Source: DASRIA01 sp963724065 (lineage in GTDB: Bacteria; Actinomycetota; Thermoleophilia; Solirubrobacterales; JBBDJG01). From it: a stretch of DNA of 64,000 nucleotides. The DNA is taken from contig CAVRTB010000005.1 of NCBI GenBank assembly GCA_963724065.1, positions 372,001 to 436,000 on the forward strand, read 5' to 3'. The notes beneath the pieces were generated by a model. It was given only the letters and a program-made list of their open reading frames with translations, did not search any database and was not told where the DNA came from. The first letter of the stretch is position 1. Each line of letters starts with the position of its first letter. Shown here piece by piece: positions 25,025 to 34,407 of the stretch. The position numbers and the translations under genes are program-made.

Positions 25025-25459
25025 TCAGCGGCGCTTCGCGGTGAAGCGGACCGGATAGTCGGAGTTGCACAGCCCCGTGGCCGACGGCGGCTTGCGGATC
25101 GTGCCCTTGGCCTTCCCGGCCGACGTGACCGTGATCGTGACCTTGAGCGTGCCGACATTCGGGTTCTTGTACGTGGCCGAGCCCTTTCCCTTCGAGTTCA
25201 GCTTGATCGTCTTGACGGTCACCGGGATCTCGTTCGGCGGGCCGCATTGGAACAGCTGCCCGGTCACCTTGAAGCTCAGGACCTTGCTGCTGCGGACCTT
25301 GAAGGACACCTTGCCGCGGTCGGTCGGCTCGTCGGCCTGGCCGACCTGGATGTACTTGCCGCTCGAGGTGCCTTTGTAAGTCCCGGGCTTGGCCGCGGCG
25401 AACGCGACCGCGGGGATCGCACCGAGGGCCAGGAGGGAGGCGAGCAGGAACCGATGCAT
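25025..25459 (-). CDS. secreted beta-rich protein, function unknown
   Basis: A 144-residue protein with a clean signal peptide (MHRFLLASLLALGAIPAVAF, cleavage after AFA at ~22). The mature part is basic and rich in Val, Thr, Lys and Gly with alternating hydrophobic pattern (VKTIKLNSKGKGSATY, LKVTITVTSAGKAKG), suggesting a single beta-sandwich domain. Two cysteines (QLFQCGPP and GLCNSD) could form one disulfide. No family recognised. It lies just upstream of the broken AlgX-like gene on the same strand. Confidence 0.75.
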   Translation of the reverse strand: MHRFLLASLLALGAIPAVAFAAAKPGTYKGTSSGKYIQVGQADEPTDRGKVSFKVRSSKVLSFKVTGQLFQCGPPNEIPVTVKTIKLNSKGKGSATYKNPNVGTLKVTITVTSAGKAKGTIRKPPSATGLCNSDYPVRFTAKRR

Positions 25460-25507
25460 CGAGACGAAGATACACGTGCTGGCGGCCGAAGCATCGGTAG
25501 TCCAGAG

Positions 25508-25581
<74 letters not shown>

Positions 25582-25599
25582 AGTGGATAGATTCTAGGT

Positions 25600-26424
25600 G
25601 TGGAGGAGGCCGACGCTCTCAAGCGCCTCGATGGGATCGCGTATCGCGAGGCCGCGCCCGCGGGGGGCGATCGATCGGCTCCGGCAGCGGTCTTCGTACA
25701 CGGGTTCCCGACCTCCTCGTACCTGTGGCGCAACGTTTTGCCCCAGGTGGCCGCCGCCGGCTACCGGGGGATCGCGCTCGACCTCCCGGGCTTCGGCGAC
25801 TCGCCGGCGGACCTGCCGGGGACCTGGGAACGCCAGATCGAGCACCTCGAGCGCTTCCGGCGGGCACTCGACCTCGACCGGCTCGTGCTCGGCGTCCACG
25901 ACTGGGGTGGGCTGATCGGCCTACGCTGGGCGTGCGACCACCCGGACGCCGTGGCCGCGCTCGTGATCACCGACACCGGCTTCTTCCCCGATGGGCGCTG
26001 GTCGGGCATGGCGCAGGCGCTGCGCACCGAGGGCGACGGAGAGCAACTCGTCGACAACCTCAACAGCGACCTCCTGGCGATGGGACTGCGCCAGGTGTGC
26101 CCAGCACTCGCTGACGACGCCGTCGACGAGTATGCGAAGGCCTTCGGCGACGCCGAGCGCCGCCGCAGCCATCTGGACCTCTACCGGTCGGGCGACTTTG
26201 CCAAGCTCGTGCCGTATCAGGGAAGGCTTGGCGCGCTGGGCATTCCCGCGGTCATCATCTGGGGCGCGAAGGACGAATTTGCCCCGGTAGGCGGGGCTTA
26301 TCGCCTCCACAAGCAGCTCCCCGGCGCGCGGTTGGTCGTGCTCGACGATGCCAACCACTTCGTGATGGAGGACGACCCCGGGCGCGTCGCGGGGGAGGTG
26401 AGGGACTTCCTCGCCGGTCTGTGA
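25600..26424 (+). CDS. alpha/beta hydrolase with Asp nucleophile (haloalkane dehalogenase/epoxide hydrolase-like)
   Basis: The 274-residue protein has the oxyanion motif FVHGFPTSSYLWRN (HGFPTSS), the nucleophile elbow GVHDWGGLIGLRW with Asp rather than Ser, a cap region, the acid in IIWGAKDEFAPV and the catalytic His in DDANHFVMEDDP. HDWGG with HGxP is the pattern of haloalkane dehalogenases and epoxide hydrolases. The residues needed to separate the two groups are not certain by eye. GTG start 19 bases beyond the tRNA; separate from the following ABC operon. Confidence 0.82.
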   Translation: MEEADALKRLDGIAYREAAPAGGDRSAPAAVFVHGFPTSSYLWRNVLPQVAAAGYRGIALDLPGFGDSPADLPGTWERQIEHLERFRRALDLDRLVLGVHDWGGLIGLRWACDHPDAVAALVITDTGFFPDGRWSGMAQALRTEGDGEQLVDNLNSDLLAMGLRQVCPALADDAVDEYAKAFGDAERRRSHLDLYRSGDFAKLVPYQGRLGALGIPAVIIWGAKDEFAPVGGAYRLHKQLPGARLVVLDDANHFVMEDDPGRVAGEVRDFLAGL

Positions 26425-26533
26425 TCGAAGTTGCGCCAGGCGGCCCGCTTGGAAGGGAAAGATCCGGGTACGAGCGAATACGAGACCTGTGAGTACCCGT
26501 TCGCGCTTGTCTAAATCTCCCAAAGGGGGCCCC

Positions 26534-28192
26534 GTGTCACGCTTGCTAAAGCCCGGCATCGCCGTGCTTTCGTTGCTTTGTTCCGCCTTTCTCGTTGCCG
26601 CATGCGGTGACGACAACAGCTCAAGCGATGGTGGAGGTGGAAGCGGCAAGACAGGGGGCATCATCAAGATCGGGCACACGTCGATGCCCGACTTCCTCGA
26701 CCCCGCGCTGTCCTTCACCGTCGACGGCTGGCAGCCGCTCCTCCAGGCGTATCCGGGTCTGGTGACGTTCCCGCACGAGAGCGGCCCTCCCGGCGCGGAG
26801 CCGGTCCCCGGCCTCGCCGAGGATTTGCCCGAGGTCTCCGCGGACGGCAAGACCTACACACTTCAGCTGCGCGACAACCTCAAGTTCTCGGATGGCACGC
26901 CGGTCAAGGCATCTGACTTCAAGGGATCGATCGAGCGTCTGCTCGAGCAGGACTCCCAGGGATCGGCCTTCTTCACGGGCATCGTCGGCGCCGAGGAATT
27001 CGTCAAGACCAAGAAGGGCGGCGTCAGCGGCATCAAGACTGACGACGAGACCGGCAAGATCACGATCGAGCTGACCGAGTCCCGCGGCTCCTTCACCTAC
27101 GAGCTCGCGATTCCGTTCGCCGGGGTCGTGCCGGGCGACACGCCCGCCAAGAATCAGACCAAGAACCCACCCCCGGGCGCGGGCTACTACGTGATCGAGG
27201 ACGTGAACATCAACCGCTCCTACAAGCTGCGCAAGAACCCGAACTTCTCGCCCGGCCTCGAGGGGACGGCGATCGACGCGGGCAACGCCGAGGGCTTCGA
27301 CGTCGGCATCTACGGGTCCGAGGCGAACCAGGTGACGCGCGTCTCGCGCAACCAGCTCGACTTCATGATCGACAACCCTCCGCCGGACAGGGCCGCGGAC
27401 ATCGCGAGCAAGTACCGGACGCGTTACCGGAAGTTCCCGACGGTCTCGACCTTCTATTACTTCCTCAACGCGGAGGCGAAGCCGTTCGACGACCTGAAGG
27501 TCAGGCAGGCGGTCAACTTCGCGGTCGACCCCGAGGCGATCGACCGCATCCAGGGCGGCTTCATCGCCCAGCAGAATGAGTTCCTGCCCCCGGCGATCCC
27601 CGGCCACGAGGACACGCCCGACCTGTATCCGCACGATCCCGCGAAGGCGAAGGCGCTCATCAAGGAAGCGGGCGCCGAGGGTGAGAAGGTGACGGTCTGG
27701 GGCAACCCCGAGATCCCGACCAAGCCAACCGTCGAGTACCTCGCCGATGTCATGAACGAGATCGGGCTCGAAGCGGACGTCAAGATCATCGCGTCCGACA
27801 CGTACTTCACGACCGTCGGCGACCGCTCCCAGAAGGCACAGGCCGGCTGGTACAACTGGTTCCAGGACTACCCGCACCCGTCGGACTTCCTCGACGTGCT
27901 CCAGAACCCCGACAACGTTGCGGCGACGGGCAACAACAACGTCATCTACAACGCCAAGGACAGGGATCTCGCGAAGAAGATCAACGCGGCATCGGCCGAG
28001 CCCGAATTGACCGACGAGGTCAAGAAGCAGTGGGCCGAGATCGACCGCGAAGTCCAGGAGAAGGCCTACGGCGCGATCTACGGAACGCGTGAGCAGTCGA
28101 CCTTCATGTCCGAGCGGATGGACTTCGAGAACTGCAAGGGCGACAACTACGCCGTCGGCCAGCACGACTGGGCGCAGTTCTGCCTGAAGTAG
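26534..28192 (+). CDS. peptide/nickel-type ABC transporter substrate-binding lipoprotein (SBP family 5)
   Basis: Captures oligopeptides or similar solutes outside the membrane. The GTG at 26534 follows AAAGGGGG and gives a 552-residue precursor with a tidy lipoprotein signal (LLKPGIAVLSLLCSAFLVAAC, Cys at ~24); an in-frame GTG at 26489 would add 15 residues. SBP_bac_5 features follow: HTSMPDFLDPALSFT, LAEDLPEVSADGKTYTLQLR, LKFSDGTPVKASDF, a mid-domain with FDDLKVRQAVNFAVD, and YNWFQDYPHPSDFLD. First gene of a complete importer operon. Confidence 0.92.
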   Translation: MSRLLKPGIAVLSLLCSAFLVAACGDDNSSSDGGGGSGKTGGIIKIGHTSMPDFLDPALSFTVDGWQPLLQAYPGLVTFPHESGPPGAEPVPGLAEDLPEVSADGKTYTLQLRDNLKFSDGTPVKASDFKGSIERLLEQDSQGSAFFTGIVGAEEFVKTKKGGVSGIKTDDETGKITIELTESRGSFTYELAIPFAGVVPGDTPAKNQTKNPPPGAGYYVIEDVNINRSYKLRKNPNFSPGLEGTAIDAGNAEGFDVGIYGSEANQVTRVSRNQLDFMIDNPPPDRAADIASKYRTRYRKFPTVSTFYYFLNAEAKPFDDLKVRQAVNFAVDPEAIDRIQGGFIAQQNEFLPPAIPGHEDTPDLYPHDPAKAKALIKEAGAEGEKVTVWGNPEIPTKPTVEYLADVMNEIGLEADVKIIASDTYFTTVGDRSQKAQAGWYNWFQDYPHPSDFLDVLQNPDNVAATGNNNVIYNAKDRDLAKKINAASAEPELTDEVKKQWAEIDREVQEKAYGAIYGTREQSTFMSERMDFENCKGDNYAVGQHDWAQFCLK

Positions 28193-28202
28193 AGACTCGA
28201 TA

Positions 28203-28228
28203 GGAGGGCGCCCCGCGGGGCGCCCTCC
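28203..28228. terminator. perfect 26-bp palindrome after the SBP gene (attenuator or mRNA-stability hairpin)
   Basis: GGAGGGCGCCCCG is followed directly by its exact complement CGGGGCGCCCTCC, giving a 13-bp stem with minimal loop, ten bases before the permease start. In ABC operons such hairpins commonly keep the binding protein more abundant than the membrane parts. Confidence 0.75.
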
Positions 28229-28238
28229 ATCGACCTCC

Positions 28239-29270
28239 ATGCAAAGAGAAGAGTCCGACTTCAGCTTCGACCCGGCCGCCGAGGTCGCCGGCAAGGAATC
28301 CGGGCCGATCGCAGGCGCGGGGCCGTGGCAGCTCGCGTGGCGGCGCCTCAAGCGCAACCGCGTAGCACTCGCCTTCGGAGGGCTTTTCCTGGTGCTCGTC
28401 ACCATCAGCCTCGCGGCTCCGCTGTACTCGGACCACGTGGCCGGGATCAGCCCGGACAAGAACAACCTGACCGGCAAGATCGAGCGTGGCGGAAAGCAGG
28501 TCGACGTGGTCTCGCCGGAGGGCATCCCGATCGGGCCGGGACTCAGCCGGAGGTACCTGCTCGGCGCAGACACGAACGGCCGTGACGTCGCAGTCCGGCT
28601 GCTCTACGGGGGGCGCAACTCGCTTTTCGTCGGCTTCACGTCCGCGCTGCTCACCGTGCTGCTCGCGACGTCTCTCGGCCTGCTCGCCGGCTACTTCCGC
28701 GGCAAGACCGACGTGCTGATCCGCAGCCTCTTCGACATCCTCTGGTCCTTCCCGGTGCTGCTGCTCGCGATCGCCCTTGGCACCGCGCTCGCCGTCGGTG
28801 GGTTGCGGCTCGGGTTCACGACTATCGACGGTGGATCGATATGGATCCCGACGCTCGTGATCGGCGTCGTGTTCGTGCCATACCTGGGCCGTCCGATCAG
28901 AGGTCAGGTCCTGTCGCTGCGCGAGAAGGAGTTCGTGGACGCGGCGGAGGCACAGGGCATGTCGCCGATCCGGATCATGTTCGGCGAGATCCTGCCCAAC
29001 CTCGTCTCGACGATCCTCGTGTTCGGCACGCTGATCGTCGCGAACAACATCATCACGGAGGCCGCGCTCTCGTTCCTCGGTGCGGGCATCCAGCCGCCGG
29101 CACCATCGTGGGGCAACCTGATCGCCGACGGGATCGAGCGGCTCGTCACGGCCCCGCACCTGACGATCATCCCGGGGCTCGCGATCGTGCTGACCGTGCT
29201 GTCGCTGAACGTCTTCGGTGACGGCCTGCGCGACGCGCTTGACCCGCGAGCCAAGTTGAGGTTGCGCTGA
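28239..29270 (+). CDS. peptide ABC transporter permease (DppC/OppC type)
   Basis: One half of the membrane channel. The 343-residue protein has the N-terminal OppC pattern (WQLAWRRLKRNRVALAFGGL, first helix), the extracytoplasmic stretch RRYLLGADTNGRDVAVRLLY (the LGTDxxGRD signature), five further helices, and the EAA loop VDAAEAQGMSPIRIMFGEIL that docks the ATPase. The stop overlaps the next ATG as TGATG. Placing the C-type permease before the B-type is the reverse of the common dpp order. Confidence 0.92.
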   Translation: MQREESDFSFDPAAEVAGKESGPIAGAGPWQLAWRRLKRNRVALAFGGLFLVLVTISLAAPLYSDHVAGISPDKNNLTGKIERGGKQVDVVSPEGIPIGPGLSRRYLLGADTNGRDVAVRLLYGGRNSLFVGFTSALLTVLLATSLGLLAGYFRGKTDVLIRSLFDILWSFPVLLLAIALGTALAVGGLRLGFTTIDGGSIWIPTLVIGVVFVPYLGRPIRGQVLSLREKEFVDAAEAQGMSPIRIMFGEILPNLVSTILVFGTLIVANNIITEAALSFLGAGIQPPAPSWGNLIADGIERLVTAPHLTIIPGLAIVLTVLSLNVFGDGLRDALDPRAKLRLR

Positions 29271-30220
29271 TGGCTCGCTTCATCGTCAGGCGACTGGCCA
29301 ACATGGTGCTCGTACTCTTCGCCGTTTCCGTGATCACGTTCCTGATCTTCAACGTGATCCCTGGAGGGGACCCGGCTTACAGGATCGCGGGCCGCAACGC
29401 GAACGAGACCCAGCGCGAGCAGGTGCGCGAGGACTTCGGGTTCAACGACGCGATCTGGGTCCAGTACGGCCGCATGATGGAGAAGACGTTCACCGGCACG
29501 CTCGAGTCTTACGAGAACCGCACCAACGTCTGGGAGGAGATCAAGCGCGGCATGCCGGCGACGGCATCGCTGGTGCTCGGCGCCGCCGTGATCTGGCTGT
29601 CGCTCGGGATCGCGTTCGGCATCGTGAGCGCGCTCTACGCGGGGCGATTGCCGGACCGCGTGCTGACGATCCTCGCGATGATCGGCATCTCGCTCCCCGT
29701 CTTCTGGGTCGGGGCGCTGCTCCTCTACTACTTGACCTACAAGATCACGCTGTTCCCGGCGGGAGGCTATGTCGGCTTGACGGACGACCCGACGGGATGG
29801 CTGACGCATCTGCTGCTGCCCTGGTTCGTGCTGTCGATCCTGTTCGTGGGCTTCTACAGCCGCCTGCTGCGCTCAAACATGCTCGACACGATGAACGAGG
29901 ACTTCGTGCGAACGGCGCGCGCGAAGGGGTTGCCCGAGCGCCAGGTGCTCGGCCGCCACGTCGTGCGCAACTCGGTGATCCCGCTCGTGACTCTGTTCGG
30001 CCTCGACCTCGGGGCGCTGATCGGAGGCGGCGCGATCCTCACGGAGTCGGTCTTCGGACTCCAGGGAGTTGGCCAGTACGTTGCCGACTCGATAGGCAGC
30101 CTCGACCTGCCGCCGATCATGGGCACGGTGCTCTTCGGGGCGTTCTTCATCGTGCTGCTCTCCGCGCTCGTGGACATCGCCTACGCCTACCTCGACCCGC
30201 GCGTGAGGCTCGACCAGTGA
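29270..30220 (+). CDS. peptide ABC transporter permease (DppB/OppB type)
   Basis: Second permease subunit, 316 residues. It begins MARFIVRRLANMVLVLFAVS and FNVIPGGDPA, the hallmark N-terminus of the B-type subunit, continues with REDFGFNDAIWVQYGRMM and has six helices. The EAA loop is FVRTARAKGLPERQVLGRHV followed by RNSVIPLVT. The stop overlaps the next gene's GTG (GTGA). Confidence 0.92.
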   Translation: MARFIVRRLANMVLVLFAVSVITFLIFNVIPGGDPAYRIAGRNANETQREQVREDFGFNDAIWVQYGRMMEKTFTGTLESYENRTNVWEEIKRGMPATASLVLGAAVIWLSLGIAFGIVSALYAGRLPDRVLTILAMIGISLPVFWVGALLLYYLTYKITLFPAGGYVGLTDDPTGWLTHLLLPWFVLSILFVGFYSRLLRSNMLDTMNEDFVRTARAKGLPERQVLGRHVVRNSVIPLVTLFGLDLGALIGGGAILTESVFGLQGVGQYVADSIGSLDLPPIMGTVLFGAFFIVLLSALVDIAYAYLDPRVRLDQ

Positions 30221-31254
30221 AGGACCCGGCGTTGCTCGAGGTCCGTGACCTGGATGTGTCCTTCGCGACCGAGGACGGCATCGTGCGGGCAGTCGACCAC
30301 GCATCCTTCGACCTGGCGCGCGGGGAGATCCTTGCGATCGTCGGCGAGTCCGGGTCCGGTAAGAGCGTCAGCGCGCTCACCGTGATGGGCCTCTCGCGAG
30401 GCGTGAACACGACGATCGCGGGCTCGGTGCGCTTCCGCGGCCGCGAGCTGACCACCATGGAGGACGATGAGATCAGGAGTGTGCGCGCAGCCGAGATATC
30501 GATGGTCTTCCAGGATCCGATGAGCGCGCTCAACCCCGTGTACCGCGTCGGCGACCAGATCGCCGAGGAGATCCGCGCGCACGAGGATGTCTCGAAGGAC
30601 GAAGCCCGCAATCGCGCTGTCGAGGCACTGCGCTCGGTCGGGATCCCCAACCCCGAGGAGCGCGTCCGCAGCTATCCCCATGAGTTCTCGGGGGGGATGC
30701 GTCAGCGCGCGGTGATCGCGATGGCGCTCGCGCTCGAGCCGGACGTCCTGATCGCGGACGAGCCCACGACCGCGCTCGACGTGACGATCCAGGCCCAGAT
30801 CCTGCGGCTGCTGGAGCAGCTCAACGCCGAGCGGGGTCTCGCAGTGATTCTCATCACGCACGATCTCGGCGTCGTGGCCGAGATCGCGGACCGCGCGCTC
30901 GTCATGTACGCGGGCCGAGTCGTCGAGGAGGGAACGATCGACGAGCTCTTCTACGACCCCCAGCACCCCTACACGTGGGGGCTGCTCGGATCGCTGACAC
31001 GTATCGACCAGCCGCGCCCGGAGCGCCTGCCGTCGATCCCTGGGCTGCCACCGTCCCTGATCACACCGCCAGAGGGATGCCACTTCCGGCCGCGGTGCCC
31101 GCACGAGTTCGAGACGTGCGCGCAGGTGCCGGCGCTCGAGGCGCGACTGCCCGACAATCCCGAGCACCGGGATCGCTGCTGGCTCGCGCTCGCCGACAAG
31201 CGCTCCAAGCGCCTCGTCGGGGACCGCATCGGCCTTTCGGCGGACACGACGTGA
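30217..31254 (+). CDS. peptide ABC transporter ATP-binding protein (DppD/OppD type)
   Basis: 345-residue ATPase from the GTG that overlaps the permease stop. Walker A GESGSGKSVSALTVMG, Q-loop FQDPMSALNPVYRVG, signature FSGGMRQRAVIAMALA, Walker B VLIADEPTTALDVT, and switch His in LITHDLGVVAE. The C-terminal oligopeptide-transporter extension has Cys positions CHFRPRCPHEFETC and a later DRCW, which in OppD/DppD proteins ligate an iron-sulfur cluster. Next gene overlaps by four bases. Confidence 0.94.
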   Translation: MKDPALLEVRDLDVSFATEDGIVRAVDHASFDLARGEILAIVGESGSGKSVSALTVMGLSRGVNTTIAGSVRFRGRELTTMEDDEIRSVRAAEISMVFQDPMSALNPVYRVGDQIAEEIRAHEDVSKDEARNRAVEALRSVGIPNPEERVRSYPHEFSGGMRQRAVIAMALALEPDVLIADEPTTALDVTIQAQILRLLEQLNAERGLAVILITHDLGVVAEIADRALVMYAGRVVEEGTIDELFYDPQHPYTWGLLGSLTRIDQPRPERLPSIPGLPPSLITPPEGCHFRPRCPHEFETCAQVPALEARLPDNPEHRDRCWLALADKRSKRLVGDRIGLSADTT

Positions 31255-32366
31255 GTGCCGCGCACGACGGGGGGCCCGGCGGCAAGCTGCTCGAGGCCCG
31301 GCACGTGGTCAAGTACTTCCCGATCAAGGCGGGCCTGCTGGTCGACCGCACCGTCGACCACGTGCACGCCGTCGACGACGTGTCCTTCGGCCTCGCGCGC
31401 GGCGAGACCCTCGGTCTCGTGGGTGAGTCGGGATGCGGCAAGTCGACGCTCTGCCGCACGATCCTGCGCCTGGAGGAGCCCACCTCGGGGACGATCGAGT
31501 TCGAGGGACGCGACATCACCTCTTCGTCACGCCGCGAGCTGCGGCCGTTGCGGCGGTCGATGCAGATGATCTTCCAGGACCCGTATGCGTCGCTCAATCC
31601 GCGCAAGCGCGTGGGGCAGATCGTCGGCGATCCGATGCGCCTGCACGGGATCGGTTCCGGCTCGGACCTGGTCGCCGCGGTGCAGGCGCTGCTCGAGCGC
31701 GTCGGCCTTTCGCCGGAGCACTACAACCGCTTTCCGCACGAGTTCTCCGGGGGACAGCGCCAGCGGATCGGGATCGCGCGGGCGCTCGCTCTCCAGCCGC
31801 GCCTGATCGTCGCGGACGAGCCCGTCTCCGCGCTTGACGTGTCGATCCAGGCGCAGATCATCAACCTCATGAAGGACCTCCAGCACGAGTTCGAGCTCAC
31901 GTACGTCTTCGTCGCACACGACCTCGGCGTCGTGCGCCACGTCTCGGACCGGATCGCGGTCATGTACCTGGGAAAGATCGTCGAGGTCTCGCCCGCCGAG
32001 GATCTCTACACCAGGCCCCGGCATCCCTACACGGTCGCTCTGCTGTCGGCGATCCCCCTCCCGGACCCGAAGCGGAATGCAGCGCGAGAACCGATCGTGC
32101 TCGAGGGCGACGTGCCCAGCCCGATCGACCCGCCGCCGGCATGCCGCTTCCACACCCGCTGTGCGCGCGCCACCGATGTCTGCCGCCGCGTGGAGCCGCC
32201 GCTCGTGGACTACGGCGACGGGCACCTGGCTGCGTGCCACCACCCGGTCAACGTGACGGCGGACGACCTCACACAGGCCACGATCGCCCCAGGGACGCCG
32301 CTCGCAGCGGGGGATGACCTCCCGACGCTCGACCCCGGCCTACCGGACCTCGGCGCCGCGCCGTAG
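31251..32366 (+). CDS. peptide ABC transporter ATP-binding protein (DppF/OppF type)
   Basis: 371-residue second ATPase, GTG start overlapping the previous TGA. N-terminal HVVKYFPIKAGLLVDRTVDH is typical of the F subunit. Walker A VGESGCGKSTLCRTILR, Q-loop MIFQDPYASLNPRKRVG, signature FSGGQRQRIGIARALAL, Walker B LIVADEPVSALDVSIQ, His-switch VAHDLGVVRH, and the C-terminal CRFHTRCARATDVC cluster motif. It completes the importer (SBP, two permeases, two ATPases) on one transcript. Confidence 0.94.
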   Translation: MSAAHDGGPGGKLLEARHVVKYFPIKAGLLVDRTVDHVHAVDDVSFGLARGETLGLVGESGCGKSTLCRTILRLEEPTSGTIEFEGRDITSSSRRELRPLRRSMQMIFQDPYASLNPRKRVGQIVGDPMRLHGIGSGSDLVAAVQALLERVGLSPEHYNRFPHEFSGGQRQRIGIARALALQPRLIVADEPVSALDVSIQAQIINLMKDLQHEFELTYVFVAHDLGVVRHVSDRIAVMYLGKIVEVSPAEDLYTRPRHPYTVALLSAIPLPDPKRNAAREPIVLEGDVPSPIDPPPACRFHTRCARATDVCRRVEPPLVDYGDGHLAACHHPVNVTADDLTQATIAPGTPLAAGDDLPTLDPGLPDLGAAP

Positions 32367-32412
32367 GTCGGCCGCCACGACGTCCTGCCGCTGCGGCACA
32401 CTCGCCATCAGT

Positions 32413-32427
32413 ACGGCGTGACGCCGT
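32413..32427. promoter_or_regulatory. possible operator palindrome upstream of tetR-type gene
   Basis: ACGGCG-TGA-CGCCGT, an inverted repeat with a 3-base spacer, lies about 60 bases before the TetR-type start and in the gap after the ABC operon. Size and place suit an autoregulatory operator, but this is inference. Confidence 0.35.
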
Positions 32428-32488
32428 GTCAATCCGTATGATGCCTCGTAGGTCGCACAGGTCCGTAGTCAGAAACTTAGGAGAGAGT

Positions 32489-33130
32489 ATGGAAGCCGCG
32501 TCGCAGGGCAGGCGGACGGAGCCGCGCCGCAGGATCAGCGGTGGCGAGCGCCGCGAGAGCATTCTCCAGCTGACGTCGCGCGCTTTCGCCGAGCGAGGCT
32601 ACGACGGTGTTCGCACCGCGGAGCTCGCCGAGAGCGCGGGTGTGTCGGAGGCCCTGATCTACCAGCATTTCCGCACGAAGGCCGAGCTTTACCGAGCGGC
32701 CGTCGAGCGCAGCGCGGACCTGCTCGCGGAGCGCATCGTGGCGGCTGCCTCGAGCGGCCCGCCCGTCGAGGACCGCCTTCAGCGCGCGGGCGAGGCGTTC
32801 TTCCAGTTCGTGTCCGAACCCGGCAACGCCTGGACGGTCCTGACCCTGAACGTCAGCGACCCCGAGCTTGCCGAATACCAGCGTGAGCTGCGGGCGGGTG
32901 CGATCGCTGGGTTGGCGGACGTGCTCGCGACCCATCCGAGCGCAGGCGCGCTCAGCCGGGGGCAGCTCGAGCAGCTCGCCGAGGTGATCGCGGGCGGTGC
33001 CGAGTCGCTCGCCACCTGGTGGGCGCAGCATCCCAAGGCGACGCGTGATGAGCTCGTGTCGTTGCTGACGAGCTTTGTGTGGAGCGGCTTCGATCGGATG
33101 CTGAGCAGCAACCACTCAGCCGCCGGCTGA
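32489..33130 (+). CDS. TetR/AcrR-family transcriptional regulator
   Basis: 213 residues from the ATG at 32489, which has a strong AGGAGAG site eight bases upstream; in-frame ATGs further upstream lack one. The N-terminal HTH covers about residues 25-70: ILQLTSRAFAERGYDGVRTA, ELAESAGVSEALIYQHFRTK. The C-terminal helical domain presumably binds a ligand or forms dimers. Located downstream of the peptide importer and co-oriented, so it may control it. Its 3' end overlaps the convergent HD-GYP-like gene by 15 bases. Confidence 0.9.
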   Translation: MEAASQGRRTEPRRRISGGERRESILQLTSRAFAERGYDGVRTAELAESAGVSEALIYQHFRTKAELYRAAVERSADLLAERIVAAASSGPPVEDRLQRAGEAFFQFVSEPGNAWTVLTLNVSDPELAEYQRELRAGAIAGLADVLATHPSAGALSRGQLEQLAEVIAGGAESLATWWAQHPKATRDELVSLLTSFVWSGFDRMLSSNHSAAG

Positions 33131-34342
33131 CCGCGACCGCAGGTCGGCCGTCAGGCCGCCCCGCGTCGTCGCCGAGCGTGGCGAGATCATGATGTCCTCG
33201 TCGACCACGCGCCGGGCCGCGGCAACGACGCGCGGGTCGAACTCTGTGCCCGCGCGCGCGACGAGCAGCGACACGGCGTGGTCCGGCGACAGCTCCCGCG
33301 TGCCCCTCGCGGTCTGGGACGCGAGCCGCTCGGCGACTGCTATCACGCGGCTCTCCAGGGGGATCGCGTCGCCGCTCAGCACCCCGGGGAAGCCTCCGCG
33401 ACCGTCCCAGCGCTCGTGGCAATACAGGACGGTCTGCATGACGCTGGGGAAGTCGTCGATGCGGGTGAGCCGCTTCGAGCCGCCGAGATGCGTGGCGGCG
33501 TCGGCGACGATCCGCCGCCTGCCGGCGTCGAGCGACAGCGCCTCCGCGATGGCCTCGGAGTAGAGCGCGATCGCTGCGGGCCTGTCCAGCGCGGCGGGGT
33601 CCCGAACACGGACGAACAGTCGCCCGAGCAGGCTCGGGCCGACGGCCACCATGGCGAGCGGGGCGAGCCCGACGAGGCCGATCTCGTCATACAGGAGCGC
33701 GCTGAGGGCTCCTACTCCGATCAAGGCCGCGCAGACGGGGGCGAGGGCCAACAGCTCCTGATCGATCAGCGCGAAGAGATGCAGGCCCCTGTCGACGACG
33801 CCGACCAGGGCGGCCGACACCAGATACTGGATCCCAATGAAGACCACCCCGGCAGCCACTACCGTGGCGACGGCAAAGGGATCGCCGAAGCCCACGGGGA
33901 TGCCCGCGGTCAGCGCCTCCAGAGTCCACGCCGCCGCCAGCGACGCCCAGACGCCCGAGGCGACGTCTCCGGCGAACGTGTTGAACCGGCGACGCTCGAT
34001 GTAGGCGCTCACCCCGGGCGCCGCGAACACGAACGCGCCCGGCAGCGGACCGAGCAGCGCAACCGCGACAAATGCGGGTACGAAGCTCGCATCGAGCGTC
34101 AGCGTGTCCCTCACCGGGACCGCGGCGGTGTAGCTGACGAATGCGAGCACCAGGAGGGCGATCAACAGCGACTCGGGCTGCCAGGACGACTCGGGCGCGA
34201 GGAAGACGAAGGCCGGTACGGCTGCGGCCAGGGCGATCAGGCCGAGGGCGAGCGAGAGCCTCGGCCGCCCGCGGCGGATGACCGGCAGCTTCCGCGGCTC
34301 GCCGGGCAGTAACCACAGCGGGGCGCGTCCCTCACCTTGCAT
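33116..34342 (-). CDS. membrane protein with degenerate HD-GYP domain
   Basis: About 408 residues from ATG 34342 (a TTG at 34378 is also in frame). Some seven hydrophobic helices fill residues 25-240. The C-terminal part resembles HD-GYP phosphodiesterases: QTVLYCHERWDGRGGFPGVL corresponds to the HHExxDGxGYPxGL segment, then IPLESRVIAVAERLA and FDPRVVAAARRVV. However the HD metal pair is lost (ADAATHLGGSKRL in place of LLHDIGK), so c-di-GMP cleavage is unlikely; it may bind or sense instead. A canonical relative lies at 35870-37348, with a similar membrane part. Confidence 0.72.
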   Translation of the reverse strand: MQGEGRAPLWLLPGEPRKLPVIRRGRPRLSLALGLIALAAAVPAFVFLAPESSWQPESLLIALLVLAFVSYTAAVPVRDTLTLDASFVPAFVAVALLGPLPGAFVFAAPGVSAYIERRRFNTFAGDVASGVWASLAAAWTLEALTAGIPVGFGDPFAVATVVAAGVVFIGIQYLVSAALVGVVDRGLHLFALIDQELLALAPVCAALIGVGALSALLYDEIGLVGLAPLAMVAVGPSLLGRLFVRVRDPAALDRPAAIALYSEAIAEALSLDAGRRRIVADAATHLGGSKRLTRIDDFPSVMQTVLYCHERWDGRGGFPGVLSGDAIPLESRVIAVAERLASQTARGTRELSPDHAVSLLVARAGTEFDPRVVAAARRVVDEDIMISPRSATTRGGLTADLRSRSAGG

Positions 34343-34407
34343 GCGGCGAATATATGGCGCCCCGCGATGCTTGTGCAACAGCTGCCGCGAAGCGCGACGC
34401 GGCTCTC

